A DNA stretch of 64,000 nucleotides from assembly GCF_017115105.1 (NCBI RefSeq), contig NZ_JABXKH010000042.1, forward strand, positions 1 to 64,000. The letters run 5' to 3'. The DNA is from Nostoc sp. NMS2 (GTDB lineage: Bacteria > Cyanobacteriota > Cyanobacteriia > Cyanobacteriales > Nostocaceae). This document shows positions 34,658-44,717 of the stretch, piece by piece. A model generated the notes under the pieces. That model made no database searches. It was not told the DNA's origin and worked only from the letters and a program-made list of their open reading frames with translations. A program made the position numbers and the translations under genes. Position 1 is the first letter of the stretch; the number at the start of each line of letters is the position of its first letter.

Positions 34658-36538
34658 CTATTCTACCGTTACAGACTTGGCCAAATTTCTTGGCTGATCG
34701 ACATCCAAACCGCGACGAGCAGCAATATGATAAGCCAATAATTGCAAAGGAACTACTGTCAGAATCGGAGAAAGTAATTCGTCTACATGAGAGACGGGGA
34801 GAAGCTCGTTAAAGATTTCCGCAGCTTCGCCATCGTTGACGGGTGTCACACCAATTAACCGCGAATCTCTGGCTTTGGCTTCTTGGGCATTTGAAAGAAC
34901 TTTTTCGTAAACACTACCAGGAATTGCGATCGCAACTACTGGTACTTTCGCATCTAAAAGTGCGATCGGGCCATGTTTCATCTCTCCAGCCGGATACCCT
35001 TCGGCGTGAATATAGCTGATTTCTTTTAGTTTCAACGCCCCTTCTAAAGCAATGGGGAAGTTAATTCCTCTTCCTATAAAAATGAAATCTTGGGTTTCGG
35101 CGAATTCGTGGGCTAGCTGTTCTGTTAAACGTTCCTGACTTTCTAAAGTTGCCTCAATTTCTTTAGGAATCTGCCGCAACCCATTAATAATTTTATCTAA
35201 TGTGTCTTTTGAAACAGTCTGACGACGAGCGGCTAAATCCAATGCCAAAGCATAAAACGCCATCAATTGGGCGGTAAAAGTTTTTGTCGCCGCTACCCCA
35301 ATTTCAATTCCCGCTAGGGTACTGATGACATGCGGCACTAGATGACCGAGGCTGCTTTCAGGTTGATTAGTAATACCCAGTAGTCGCGCTTGATATTTAG
35401 ATTCTTTCCCTTGGCGACGTTCTTTTTCCATTGTCAAAGCTGCTAAGGTATCGGCAGTTTCGCCTGATTGGGTAACACCGATAATCAAGGTGTTAGCCGT
35501 CACGGGTGATGGTGCATAGCGATACTCAGAAGCGTAATGGACTTGAGTGGAAATTCCTGCTAGTTGTTCAAGTAAATATTTGCCGATTAATGCTGCGTGC
35601 CAACTGGTACCACAGGCGAGGATCTGAATTTGTTCTAAATCAGTGTATAAATCCGCAGGTAAGCCAAGATTGATTGGCGATTCGGTAGATTCGGCTGGAT
35701 TAAAGTAAGCGTCTAAACTCGCTCTGACTACTCCTGGTTGCTCATGGATTTCTTTGAGCATGAAGTGTTTGAATCCCTGCTTTTCTACCATTGCCGGATT
35801 GAAGTTGAGTAGCCGGGGTTGTTTTTTCAACCTGTCGCCAGCAAAATTGTAAATCTCAACGCCCAAAGGTGTAAGGCGGGCAATTTCGCCATTTTCTAAA
35901 GGTAGCACCGCACGGGTGTAGGCAACGATCGCAGGCGTATCAGATGCACAAAAGAACTCCCCTTGCCCAAAACCAATTACCAAAGGCGCTTGTTGGCGGA
36001 CAACAATCAATTCATCGGGGTAGTCAGCAGAAATAACTGCGATCGCAAATGCCCCTTGTAAGTGGTTAACGGCTTGGCGAATTGCTTCTAAGAAGGGGGA
36101 TGAGGGGGATGAGGGGGAAAGATTCTTTAAAAATTCAGCTATGAGATGAGGAATTACTTCAGTATCAGTTTCAGAAACAAACTGGTGTCCTTTTGCTTTG
36201 AGTTCTTCGCGTAAGTCGCGGTAATTTTCAATAATGCCATTTTGCACCACCGCCACTCGCTTTGCCGTATCCAAATGGGGATGGGCGTTGTATTCTTCTG
36301 GTTTACCATGAGTTGCCCAGCGAGTGTGACCAATACCAATCTGGGCGGGGGTTTCTATCTGTTCTAATTTAGAACGCAGGTTATGCAGTTTGCCCTTTGC
36401 CCGCACACAATTAACCTCACCTTCCCAAACAGTGGCGATTCCAGCAGAATCGTAGCCCCTGTACTCTAGTTTTTCCAGCCCAGCCAGTAAAATGTCTGTC
36501 GCCGCTTGAGTGCCTATATATCCAACGATTCCGCACAT
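34658..36538 (-). CDS. glmS: Glutamine--fructose-6-phosphate aminotransferase (isomerising)
   Basis: Makes glucosamine-6-phosphate for peptidoglycan and lipopolysaccharide. The N-terminal Cys nucleophile is exposed in MCGIVGYIGTQAATDILL, with GHTRWATHGKPEEYNAHPH of the glutaminase domain. Two SIS domains follow (ILACGTSWHAALIGKYLLEQ and FIFIGRGINFPIALEGALKL), and the C-terminal DQPRNLAKSVTVE is the family's signature end with the catalytic Lys. Length 626 is normal. A short Ser-Pro-rich insert (NLSPSSPSSPF) lies near residue 145. No glmS ribozyme is expected in cyanobacteria and none is seen. Confidence 0.97.
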   Translation of the reverse strand: MCGIVGYIGTQAATDILLAGLEKLEYRGYDSAGIATVWEGEVNCVRAKGKLHNLRSKLEQIETPAQIGIGHTRWATHGKPEEYNAHPHLDTAKRVAVVQNGIIENYRDLREELKAKGHQFVSETDTEVIPHLIAEFLKNLSPSSPSSPFLEAIRQAVNHLQGAFAIAVISADYPDELIVVRQQAPLVIGFGQGEFFCASDTPAIVAYTRAVLPLENGEIARLTPLGVEIYNFAGDRLKKQPRLLNFNPAMVEKQGFKHFMLKEIHEQPGVVRASLDAYFNPAESTESPINLGLPADLYTDLEQIQILACGTSWHAALIGKYLLEQLAGISTQVHYASEYRYAPSPVTANTLIIGVTQSGETADTLAALTMEKERRQGKESKYQARLLGITNQPESSLGHLVPHVISTLAGIEIGVAATKTFTAQLMAFYALALDLAARRQTVSKDTLDKIINGLRQIPKEIEATLESQERLTEQLAHEFAETQDFIFIGRGINFPIALEGALKLKEISYIHAEGYPAGEMKHGPIALLDAKVPVVAIAIPGSVYEKVLSNAQEAKARDSRLIGVTPVNDGEAAEIFNELLPVSHVDELLSPILTVVPLQLLAYHIAARRGLDVDQPRNLAKSVTVE

Positions 36539-36610
36539 TGTTCACACCACTTTTTTTCAGGATGATTAAATCCAGTATAGTGTTTACCACAAACTCGACG
36601 TTTTGCAAAG

Positions 36611-36634
36611 AAAAAAGGGAGTAATATTACTCCC
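36611..36634 (-). terminator. Rho-independent terminator, minus strand
   Basis: GGGAGTAATATTACTCCC is a perfect nine-base-pair palindrome followed on the minus strand by six T residues. It lies about 300 bases beyond psaC and upstream of glmS, so it may end a long psaC transcript before glmS. Confidence 0.8.
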
Positions 36635-36931
36635 TCTACCACTAGGTCTTGTTATGGATTTTGGGCTTTTAAAGCAGATTCACCGTCAGCTTTTAACCTG
36701 ACGGTACAAATACGGCTTCTAGGATTTAAGTACCCAGAGATTTTTATCCCCAATCTAAAATTAAAATTTCGTAAAGCAGGTAGTATCCACTCTACGATGC
36801 TAAAGGTGCTTGATATTGACACACTTCAAAGTCTTAAGTTCCGAGTTCCGAGTTCTGAGAGAAGAATCAAGAAATTAGTTTTTTTGATTTACTTCTTTTT
36901 GTCTCAGCACTCAGCACTCGGCACCAGCTTT
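36635..36931. other. Intergenic region between psaC and glmS
   Basis: Contains a CAGCTTTTAACCTGACGGTAC segment with an inverted CCGTCAG/CTGACGG match (36680-36705) and GTTCCGAGTTCCGAGTTCTGAG/CTCAGCACTCAGCACTCGGC short repeats. I see no gene. Confidence 0.5.
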
Positions 36932-37772
<841 letters not shown>

Positions 37773-38396
37773 TTATGGACTTAGCACTAGTTGCCATTCT
37801 CTGTTTTGGGAATTCCATTTAGGTAATTGAGTTTCACCGACAACATAGGGGCCCCAATAACTACGGGAGCCATCTTGTGCAAAGGCAACTAAAATATCTC
37901 CCTTCTCCAGCTTTAAATTATTCTGAGGTAGGGATAGAATCAGTCCTTTTTCACTACCTTCTTGAGGAGCAAAATCCCAATGTGCTGGTACATCGTAGTT
38001 AGTCTGTTTAGTACCGGAGCCTTTTGCTACCGACTGTCGCGCCAGTAGAGCCAGGCGTACAGGTTGATTTGTTTGATTGCTCATCCGCAAAGTCCCTTGA
38101 TTTTTAGCAATGCTAGCTGATTTATCACGCTCTGCTAAGACAGGATAAGTATTCTCTTTACTACTATGTTCTACTTGATTGCTTGGAGTAGATAGATTAG
38201 CGGAAATACCTTTTTCTGGTGAAACAGGTTTGGAGGAAGTTGTCTCCCACTCTTGAGTTTCACTTGGCAGTTGTGAAGATGTATCTGGGTTTGTGGACTC
38301 AAAGGATACGCTCACTCCAAAGCATCCCACCATAGCAACAAGCAGTCCCAAGCAACAAGCTGTAACACCGACGTTACGATACACTAAAGATTTCAT
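37773..38396 (-). CDS. Predicted lipoprotein of unknown function
   Basis: 207 residues with an export signal and lipobox (GLLVAMVGC, Cys near residue 26), then a disordered Ser/Thr/Pro/Glu stretch (residues 30-95), then a beta-rich domain (GTLRMSNQTNQPVRLALLAR, LKLEKGDILVAFAQDGSRSY). The C-terminal region may bind a partner at the thylakoid lumen or periplasm. I do not recognise a named family. Confidence 0.75.
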   Translation of the reverse strand: MKSLVYRNVGVTACCLGLLVAMVGCFGVSVSFESTNPDTSSQLPSETQEWETTSSKPVSPEKGISANLSTPSNQVEHSSKENTYPVLAERDKSASIAKNQGTLRMSNQTNQPVRLALLARQSVAKGSGTKQTNYDVPAHWDFAPQEGSEKGLILSLPQNNLKLEKGDILVAFAQDGSRSYWGPYVVGETQLPKWNSQNREWQLVLSP

Positions 38397-38937
38397 ATTG
38401 ATAGTTTTTAGAAATAAATATTTTGTCTAGGCTTGACCAAATAGTAGCCCATTATCACGAAAGGAAATCATAGAAAGTAGCTTAAGATATACTTTCTTAA
38501 AATTAGGCACATCAATGTATTATAAGTATCATTTTGAGTAGAAAATATTTGGAGGGAATTATTTCATTAATGTCTGAAAAACAACAGTTACAGACACTAA
38601 TTGCTTTGTGTATTGACCGTAGGCTTGAATAAAAACAAGAAAATTAGATACCGAACTAGTCAATTTATTTGTATAAAAAAATAAAAATATAGTAAAGCTG
38701 CTAGCAGAGGCAACAAAGTGTCTTTTGCCAGCCCAGATAATAAATATATTTCATCTTGCGTTAGAATAAGCGCCTTGAAAGCGCCTGTACTTCCTTAAAG
38801 ATGATAGAATATAAAAATTTCAATCAACGCTGGAAACCCAGCATATATCTATAATATTAACAAATAAGCTTAGGTTACAACCAATATATTTTTTAATAAT
38901 ATAAAGATATCTTGACTTTTTCCCAAAAGTCTATCTG
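38397..38937. other. AT-rich intergenic region, no gene seen
   Basis: About 540 bases of AT-rich sequence between divergent genes. It contains the short pair AAGCGCCTTGAAAGCGCCTG near 38769. No open frame looks like a gene. Promoters for the lipoprotein and the ycf20 unit are expected here. Confidence 0.5.
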
Positions 38938-39270
38938 ATGCAAAACACTCGTCTGAATAACTTGTTGGATGCCATTGCTACACGCTTGCGGCAATGGTTT
39001 TTAAATCCTTGGCGGCGATTATCGTTGCTGATAATTAGTTTTTTGTTTGGTTTTTTTCTGGGAAACGCAGTTTCCACTACTGCTGGTCAACGGGCAGAAT
39101 TAGACATTGTGGTAGCTGGTTTTTTAGTAGTTTTAACGGAAGTTACTAGTAGGATATTTTACAGTCAAAGCTTTTTTACTAAGCGATCGCTCTTGGTAGA
39201 CTCACTAAATCTCCTCAAAGTTGGTTTCACCTACAGCCTGTTTCTCGAAGCCTTTAAGCTGGGATCGTAG
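38938..39270 (+). CDS. ycf20: Ycf20 (DUF565) family membrane protein
   Basis: 110 residues with the family core LNPWRRLSLLIISFLFGFFL and GQRAELDIVVAGFLVVLTE, and three hydrophobic segments. Homologues are encoded in cyanobacteria and plastids; an Arabidopsis/Chlamydomonas relative affects non-photochemical quenching. It lies 15 bases upstream of the glycerate kinase gene, so they probably share a transcript. Confidence 0.88.
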   Translation: MQNTRLNNLLDAIATRLRQWFLNPWRRLSLLIISFLFGFFLGNAVSTTAGQRAELDIVVAGFLVVLTEVTSRIFYSQSFFTKRSLLVDSLNLLKVGFTYSLFLEAFKLGS

Positions 39271-39285
39271 GGAGATGAGGAATTT

Positions 39286-40338
39286 ATGAATTTGTGGCTG
39301 GGTGAAATTTTGGCAACGGATGCGCTGGGGGAAACTTGGCAGCAGCAAGCAAGAGAAGCAGCACTAGCAGATAAGTTAAGGGCTAAAGCTTTTGGGATCG
39401 CGCCGGAAAATGTCGATGAAGCGATCGCTTTTCGATCGCATTTACTAAAATCTGTCCTCCCAGGTTTTAGCCAATTCTGCCAAACTACCCTGCAAATCGA
39501 ACCCAAGGAAATGTTACAGGTATTGTGGGACTTGTGGCTGCCTTTGGGGATCAAACTAGCATCGCAGCGCCAACTGTTGGAACGCCCTCTGATTCAGGGA
39601 ATATTAGGAGGACAAGGCACTGGTAAAACCACAATGTCTAAGGTTCTCAGTTTGATTCTGAATCAGTTGGGATACCGGACGCTGAGTTTATCTTTGGATG
39701 ACTTATATAAAACTTACAGCGATCGCTTGGTTTTAACACAGCAAGATCCCCGCTTGATTTGGCGCGGCCCACCAGGAACCCACGATGTAGATTTAGGCTT
39801 AGATGTACTAGATCAGATCCGTCAGTCGCAAAGTTCAGTTATGGTTCCCCGCTTTGATAAATCTGCATACAGAGGCGCTGGCGATCGCACTACTTCAGAA
39901 ATGGTTACAGGTATAGATATTGTACTATTTGAAGGTTGGTTTGTGGGTGTGCAACCAATTAATGCAAATATATTTGATACTGCCCCGCCGCCAATTGTCA
40001 CAGATGAAAATAGAGCATTTGCCCGTGATATGAATTGTCGCCTCTACGATTATTTACCACTGTGGGAGCGATTAGACAGCTTAATTGTGCTATACCCAAC
40101 CGATTATCGCTGTTCTTTGGAGTGGCGCAAACAGGCAGAACAGCAAATGATCGCTGCGGGTAAGTCGGGGATGAGCAATGCAGAGATAGAGGAATTTGTC
40201 AATTATTTTTGGCGATCGCTTCACCCGGAATTATTTATCAAGCCGTTGGTAAAAGATGCAACAGCAGTCGATCTAGTGATTGAAATTCATGCCGATCATA
40301 GCTTTGGTCAAGTGTATTGCGATCGGGCTAATTTGTAA
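39286..40338 (+). CDS. D-glycerate 3-kinase (plant/cyanobacterial GLYK type)
   Basis: 350 residues; the P-loop GGQGTGKTTMSKVLSL lies near residue 109, followed by LSLDDLYKTYSDR and PGTHDVDLGLDVL, which are hallmarks of the GLYK/YGR205W phosphoribulokinase-like family. It returns photorespiratory glycerate to the Calvin cycle as 3-phosphoglycerate. An unrelated N-terminal helical region (residues 1-100) is typical of cyanobacterial forms. AATTCGT repeats start directly after the stop codon. Confidence 0.88.
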   Translation: MNLWLGEILATDALGETWQQQAREAALADKLRAKAFGIAPENVDEAIAFRSHLLKSVLPGFSQFCQTTLQIEPKEMLQVLWDLWLPLGIKLASQRQLLERPLIQGILGGQGTGKTTMSKVLSLILNQLGYRTLSLSLDDLYKTYSDRLVLTQQDPRLIWRGPPGTHDVDLGLDVLDQIRQSQSSVMVPRFDKSAYRGAGDRTTSEMVTGIDIVLFEGWFVGVQPINANIFDTAPPPIVTDENRAFARDMNCRLYDYLPLWERLDSLIVLYPTDYRCSLEWRKQAEQQMIAAGKSGMSNAEIEEFVNYFWRSLHPELFIKPLVKDATAVDLVIEIHADHSFGQVYCDRANL

Positions 40339-40500
40339 TTCGTAATTCGTAATTCGTAATTCGTAATAGAGCCTCCGGCACGCTCCGCGTTAAGCGAAGC
40401 TATGCCGCAGGCTTTACGTAATTCGTAATTCGTAATATGCGGTGGAGTTAAAATCCCCATTGCAAAACTTAATTACGAATTACGAATTACGAATTACGAA
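40339..40500. repeat. AATTCGT/ATTACGA heptamer arrays around a palindromic core
   Basis: Four to five AATTCGT units (40336-40367), a CTCCGGCACGCTCCGCG/GCTTTACG core, two to three more units, then four ATTACGA units in inverted sense (40472-40502). The last unit abuts the stop codon of the DUF2839 gene. Confidence 0.85.
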
Positions 40501-42933
40501 TTATAAGACTACTTGCCACCAACCGAAGGCTGGTCCGATAAAACGGATAGTTGCCCATCCTACAACCATAAGACCAATGCCTATCCAGGCACCACGAGTT
40601 GTCCAACTGACAAATTGTTCAGCTTGAGTTTTTGTGATGGGAACCCAAGACAAGATCCGAGCCTCTTGACTGTATATTTCGCCTTGTGTGGTTTTGGTTG
40701 AGTCGATGGGGAGTATTATCTCCCGCACCTCTCAGTTAGATCCGTGCGTGCAACTTTCGCTGCACACGGCTCCCGATGTTCTTAGCTTGCGCTTTTGCTC
40801 ATGTGCTTGTAATCGTGGCAACTCTCGTGAATTGCTTCAAGATTGTTTTTCTTCCAGTTGGCGTGATTTCCGTCGATGTGATGCAGGTGAACCCGTTCCT
40901 CATCGATGAACTTTAAGCCGCAGGATGCACATTTATGGTTTTGCTTCTTAAGAGCTTTAGAGGTTTCACCGTTGTAGAGCTTGCTATTACGTTCGCTCCA
41001 GTAGGCTGTATCACCGTCATAGGGGGATTTTGTTCCTTTGACTGAGACGTGTTTATTTTCGGAGTAGGGAACTGCTGGAAATGCCTTGTCTAGTAATTTC
41101 TTGCTAGAGTAGCGGTTTTGTTTGGTTTCCTTGTTAAATACCTTGTAAGCTCTTGTTTCGATGTGATACAGGGAATTCCTGGAGCCGTCCATCTTGCAGA
41201 ACTTATGGTAATTTCTCCAACCTCTAACTACCGAGGCTAATTTATCAGCCTTTGTGGTAGCACCATAATTCGAGTTGTTGACGATGTGTTTTACTTTCTT
41301 ACGGAGCGCTTTGAAGTTGTCCACTGAAGGGATACTTCTGAACTTTCCGTTTTTCTGGATTTTAAAGTGCCAGCCGAGGAAATCAAACCCATCTGTCGCG
41401 GCGGTAACTTTGGTTTTCTTTTGGCTTATATTCATTCCGCGTTTGCGGAGAAACTCGTTGATTCTTTCAAGTATCTCTGTTACATCATCTTCGGGTCGAA
41501 GTATAATAACCATGTCATCCGCGTATCGGACTGATGGCTCGGTGATATCACTGGCTGAGGTTTTACCAGTGATTCTCTGTCCTTGATTCTCATGATACCT
41601 GTGTATACTCTCAATCCCGTTGAGCGCGATGTTTGCTAATAGTGGGCTGACCACTCCCCCTTGAGGTGTTCCCTGTTCGGGAAATTCTGGGTTGACTCCT
41701 GCCTTGAGACATCGGAATATTCCGAGTTTTAAGCCTTTAGGGGCAATGAGTTCGTCCATTATTGCTGAGTGATTAATCCTATCGAAGCACTTTTCAATAT
41801 CGAGTTCGATTACTCGTTTTTCTATTCCATTGGCACTGGAGCTAAGGTTTAAGAAGATGTACTTTTGTGCATCATGGGCAGAGCGCCCAGTTCTGAACCC
41901 ATAACTCCTGGCGTGGAAAGTGGCTTCGTGTGCTGGTTCGAGTGCATATTTTGCGAGGCATTGCCAAGCTCTATCCGCGATGGTAGGTATCTTAAGCATT
42001 CTGGTAGTCCCGTCCTTCTTAGGGATTGGGATTTCCCGTAATCCTTGATGCTTCCAATTTCCACTATTCATTTTCAGTAGTTCTTCAAGATTGAAGCGTT
42101 CTTCAAATGAGAGGGATTTCTTCCCGTCGATACCAGCCGTCTTTTTACCAGCATTTAGCTGAGATACAAGTCTAATTGCAAGAAATCGAGCCGAGGTTGA
42201 TTTAAGAATAAGCTTTTGGAGTGACCGAGCTTTCCGCTTGTCTCCAACTTGAACCGCTTTGTACACGCGCTTTTGAAGGCGGAAAAGATTTCGGCGGAAT
42301 TTCTTCCACGGTAAAGCTCTCCAAGATTCACTAGTTTTGTAACTGTGTCTAATCATTTTCTCTTCTCTAGTTAGTGTATTCTGAACACCTCAGACCAATT
42401 ACGGTCTGTCCTACCCTAACTGTGGGGATTCCTCCGCTCGTCTGGTCTACCTGAGATTCGACTGTCTCAAGACCCACAGTTAGTTTTTATTCGTTCCCTC
42501 GGAGAGATTGATTGTTCCGTTAGATGTAGCCAATCCAACTACTGGATTCCCTAGACTCTTGCCGATACTCGCCGTGTTTCGGCGGGAATGAACTCCAGTG
42601 AGGTCAGGGGTTTGCGTTGCGCCCTGCCTGCCAATAAGTCGTTTTTTTAGGCTCTGTTTCATCGTAGGAACTCCCTGTTAGCGCCAGTGTCAACCCGCAA
42701 CGGTAGTCTGATTGCGCCCTGTTCCCAGCTTCACTCTACAAGAACCGAGCTTGTTCGGTGTGGGCAGATAAGGAGTCAATTCTGAGTCTGAATGGCAAGT
42801 CTTGCACTTGCATCTGACCGAGAGTTCAGCCCTTAATGACAGTAATCTGCTGTCGGACTGGTTTAGTTATGTACGGACTGTTTACCGTGATTCCCTAAAC
42901 AACGAATCGCACACGACGCTTTGCTTCACCCAT
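40501..42933 (-). CDS. DUF2839 family protein, split by a group II intron
   Basis: The first exon (42933-42913) encodes MGEAKRR, the second (40695-40501) KTTQGEIYSQEARILSWVPI and the rest, including AWIGIGLMVVGWATIRFIGP. Joined, they give a normal DUF2839 protein of about 71 residues, a small cyanobacterial membrane protein of unknown function. Reading without splicing gives a false N-terminus (MREIILPIDS) made of intron sequence. The gene can only be expressed correctly if the intron is removed, apart from possible low-level internal initiation. Confidence 0.85.
40739..40772 (-). ncRNA. Group II intron domain V
   Basis: On the minus strand GAGCCGTGTGCAGCGAAAGT and the following TGCACGCACGGATC fold into the 34-base catalytic hairpin with a GAAA tetraloop-like cap, starting nine bases past the maturase stop codon. 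Confidence 0.88.
40782..42356 (-). CDS. ltrA: Group II intron reverse transcriptase/maturase with HNH domain
   Basis: 524 residues: RT-0 to RT-7 with the active site VRYADDMVIIL (YADD, about residue 275), GTPQGGVVSPLLANIAL of RT-4, a maturase X domain (VRGWRNYHKFCKMDG) and a C-terminal HNH endonuclease (CASCGLKF, LHHIDGNHANWKKNNLEAIH with a second zinc CxxC-like pair). All catalytic residues are present, so splicing, second-strand cleavage and target-primed reverse transcription all look possible. I use the ltrA symbol generically. Confidence 0.93.
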   Translation of the reverse strand: MIRHSYKTSESWRALPWKKFRRNLFRLQKRVYKAVQVGDKRKARSLQKLILKSTSARFLAIRLVSQLNAGKKTAGIDGKKSLSFEERFNLEELLKMNSGNWKHQGLREIPIPKKDGTTRMLKIPTIADRAWQCLAKYALEPAHEATFHARSYGFRTGRSAHDAQKYIFLNLSSSANGIEKRVIELDIEKCFDRINHSAIMDELIAPKGLKLGIFRCLKAGVNPEFPEQGTPQGGVVSPLLANIALNGIESIHRYHENQGQRITGKTSASDITEPSVRYADDMVIILRPEDDVTEILERINEFLRKRGMNISQKKTKVTAATDGFDFLGWHFKIQKNGKFRSIPSVDNFKALRKKVKHIVNNSNYGATTKADKLASVVRGWRNYHKFCKMDGSRNSLYHIETRAYKVFNKETKQNRYSSKKLLDKAFPAVPYSENKHVSVKGTKSPYDGDTAYWSERNSKLYNGETSKALKKQNHKCASCGLKFIDEERVHLHHIDGNHANWKKNNLEAIHESCHDYKHMSKSAS

Positions 42934-43024
42934 AATTAGTAAACCAAATCTACTTAGGTTTTAACTTTATCTTGCCAGGAATTGTGCCTATAGACAATTA
43001 AGGAATGGGGAATGGGAAATGACT

Positions 43025-44584
43025 TTAAGCGGAATTTTCCTCATCGGTATTAGAAAACAAACTTGGGTCAAGATAGTTAATGCGTGCCAGAGGACTTAAG
43101 GCAGCAAGAATTTGAGCGCCGTAGCTACGATTAACTACACGACTATCAAGTAAAGCAACGATGCCTTGACTTTCTCGGACTGGCGCGATCGCTCTTTGTA
43201 ATTCATTCAAGGCTGCTGGCAATAAATATAAACGAAACCAATCTTGATGCGATCGCTTATAAAGAGCTACCCTACCAGCTACCAGGGGATTTTCTAAAGA
43301 TGGTAAAGGTAAAGTAGCAATAATTAACAGATGGGGTGCTGGCAAGACTCGTTGATGTTCTCGCCAAAATTCCCAACCGCTAATCAAAATACCATTTTCA
43401 TCTAAACAAGTTTTTTCTACCTGCACCCGTGAACCAAACTCTGATGCCAAAATTGTTGCCACTTGAGCCTTGAGTGGGACATCCCCCACCAAGACAACCG
43501 TTAATCCTGGTGCTGTAGCACTTAGACAAACCAGTGTGCGGACTTTATGAATAAATGCCGCTTGAAATTCTGGCGTGTTAGGTAAAGGCAATTTATAGGG
43601 TACATACAGTTGAATTGCTTCCGCTTGACTCTCCGAAGAGAACTTCAGACAAGTTAAATCTTCCAAACCAAGGCGCTGTCGGAAAAGAGGAGCCTCTGTT
43701 TCCGGTTCTATGGCGCTGCCAATTAAAACTACTGGTTGTCGCTGCCACAAGGGTAAGAGGATTTCTCTTAATTCCATTGGGGCATAGTGCAAAGAAAATA
43801 AACCTTGTCTATGGGCTATAGTCGCCCAAAAGAGGGGAGGGGAGGCAGGGGGGGAAAGATTTTCATTTAGGGTTTGAAATTGTTGCCAGAATTGTTTCCA
43901 AGGTTCTGGTAGTGATTGTACTGACTCTAAAGCAGAATAGAGACGGCTTAAAATTTCTATTTCTGGCTGGGAAATTAGATAGCACTGATATGGATTAACA
44001 GGATGCTGAAAAAGTTCGTGTGTCAGTTGTATCCGTGCTTCGCTAATTGCCTCAGCTTGATTTGGACAAGCCAACATGAGTTCGTCCCAATGATGGGGTT
44101 GAATATCTTGGGTAAGTTGCTGACGTACCCAATCTTCGAGATCGTCTACCCCATCAATAATTGTAGGGATGCCTTGGGGAAAGCGATCGCCCCCAGCAAA
44201 TTGTCCTCTTAACCAAGCTTCTGGGGAGGTTAACAGTAGCCCTTGGAACTCAGCATCAGGCCAAGCGTCACCTGTTCTAATCGATTTATTGGCTGGTAGC
44301 CACTGCTGTAGACGAGGAATTTCTATCCGCAGCAGAAGTTGCTGCACTGGTTCTTGAGCAACAATAATTACAGGGCCATGCCACATTAGGGCTGATGCTA
44401 CAAAACTGGTGCGATACCGTCCTTGATAGCCACAAACCGCTCCTACTTGAATTAGGGCACTACGTCCCAGGCGCAAGGCGCGTGCTACCAACCGTGCCAT
44501 CGTCAAATGATGGGGCCAGGAAGGGAACCCCGCTTGCGATCGCAAAAAGTTATGTAGTGACAAATGAACTTCTGCCTCAATCAC
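43025..44584 (-). CDS. DinG-like helicase-related protein with degenerate Walker A
   Basis: 519 residues, resembling cyanobacterial proteins annotated as DinG/XPD-type ATP-dependent helicases. The expected Walker A is replaced by IQVGAVCGYQGRYRTSF, which lacks the catalytic Lys. A DEAH-like IIDGVDDLEDW lies near residue 140. The C-terminal helicase-like domain is seen in LLPAALNELQRAIAPVRESQ and GIVALLDSRVVNRSYGAQIL (motif VI-like). Loss of the Lys suggests weak or no ATP hydrolysis; a regulatory or structural DNA-binding role is possible. Confidence 0.65.
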   Translation of the reverse strand: MIEAEVHLSLHNFLRSQAGFPSWPHHLTMARLVARALRLGRSALIQVGAVCGYQGRYRTSFVASALMWHGPVIIVAQEPVQQLLLRIEIPRLQQWLPANKSIRTGDAWPDAEFQGLLLTSPEAWLRGQFAGGDRFPQGIPTIIDGVDDLEDWVRQQLTQDIQPHHWDELMLACPNQAEAISEARIQLTHELFQHPVNPYQCYLISQPEIEILSRLYSALESVQSLPEPWKQFWQQFQTLNENLSPPASPPLFWATIAHRQGLFSLHYAPMELREILLPLWQRQPVVLIGSAIEPETEAPLFRQRLGLEDLTCLKFSSESQAEAIQLYVPYKLPLPNTPEFQAAFIHKVRTLVCLSATAPGLTVVLVGDVPLKAQVATILASEFGSRVQVEKTCLDENGILISGWEFWREHQRVLPAPHLLIIATLPLPSLENPLVAGRVALYKRSHQDWFRLYLLPAALNELQRAIAPVRESQGIVALLDSRVVNRSYGAQILAALSPLARINYLDPSLFSNTDEENSA

Positions 44585-44717
44585 ACGCTTTTAATTCCAT
44601 ACAAAGTGATTTTTACTTCCAATTGCCCCATTTCTATTATCTTGTCATTTGTCATTCGTCCAAAGTCCAATTGCTAATGACCAATGACCAATGACTAATC
44701 ACCCAATACCCTAAATT

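Larger units (their letters stand above)
40696..42912 (-). mobile_element. Complete group II intron in the DUF2839 gene
   Basis: About 2217 bases. The 5' end reads GTGCGATTCG, matching the GUGYG consensus, directly after the exon CGTCGT. Domain V is a 34-base hairpin at 40739-40772, and domain VI follows, with a GAGATAATACTCCCC bulged-A stem. The intron-encoded protein lies in domain IV. Boundaries are fixed by restoring the host reading frame and may be off by one or two bases at the 3' end. Everything needed for splicing and retrohoming appears intact. Confidence 0.9.

Noticed and set aside
41275-41586. Plus-strand frame inside the group II intron
   Set aside because: It is antisense to the RT active-site region of the maturase, which has all conserved motifs.
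42480-42662. 60-codon minus-strand frame in the 5' part of the intron
   Set aside because: This lies in the structured domains I-III of the intron RNA; no protein features are visible.
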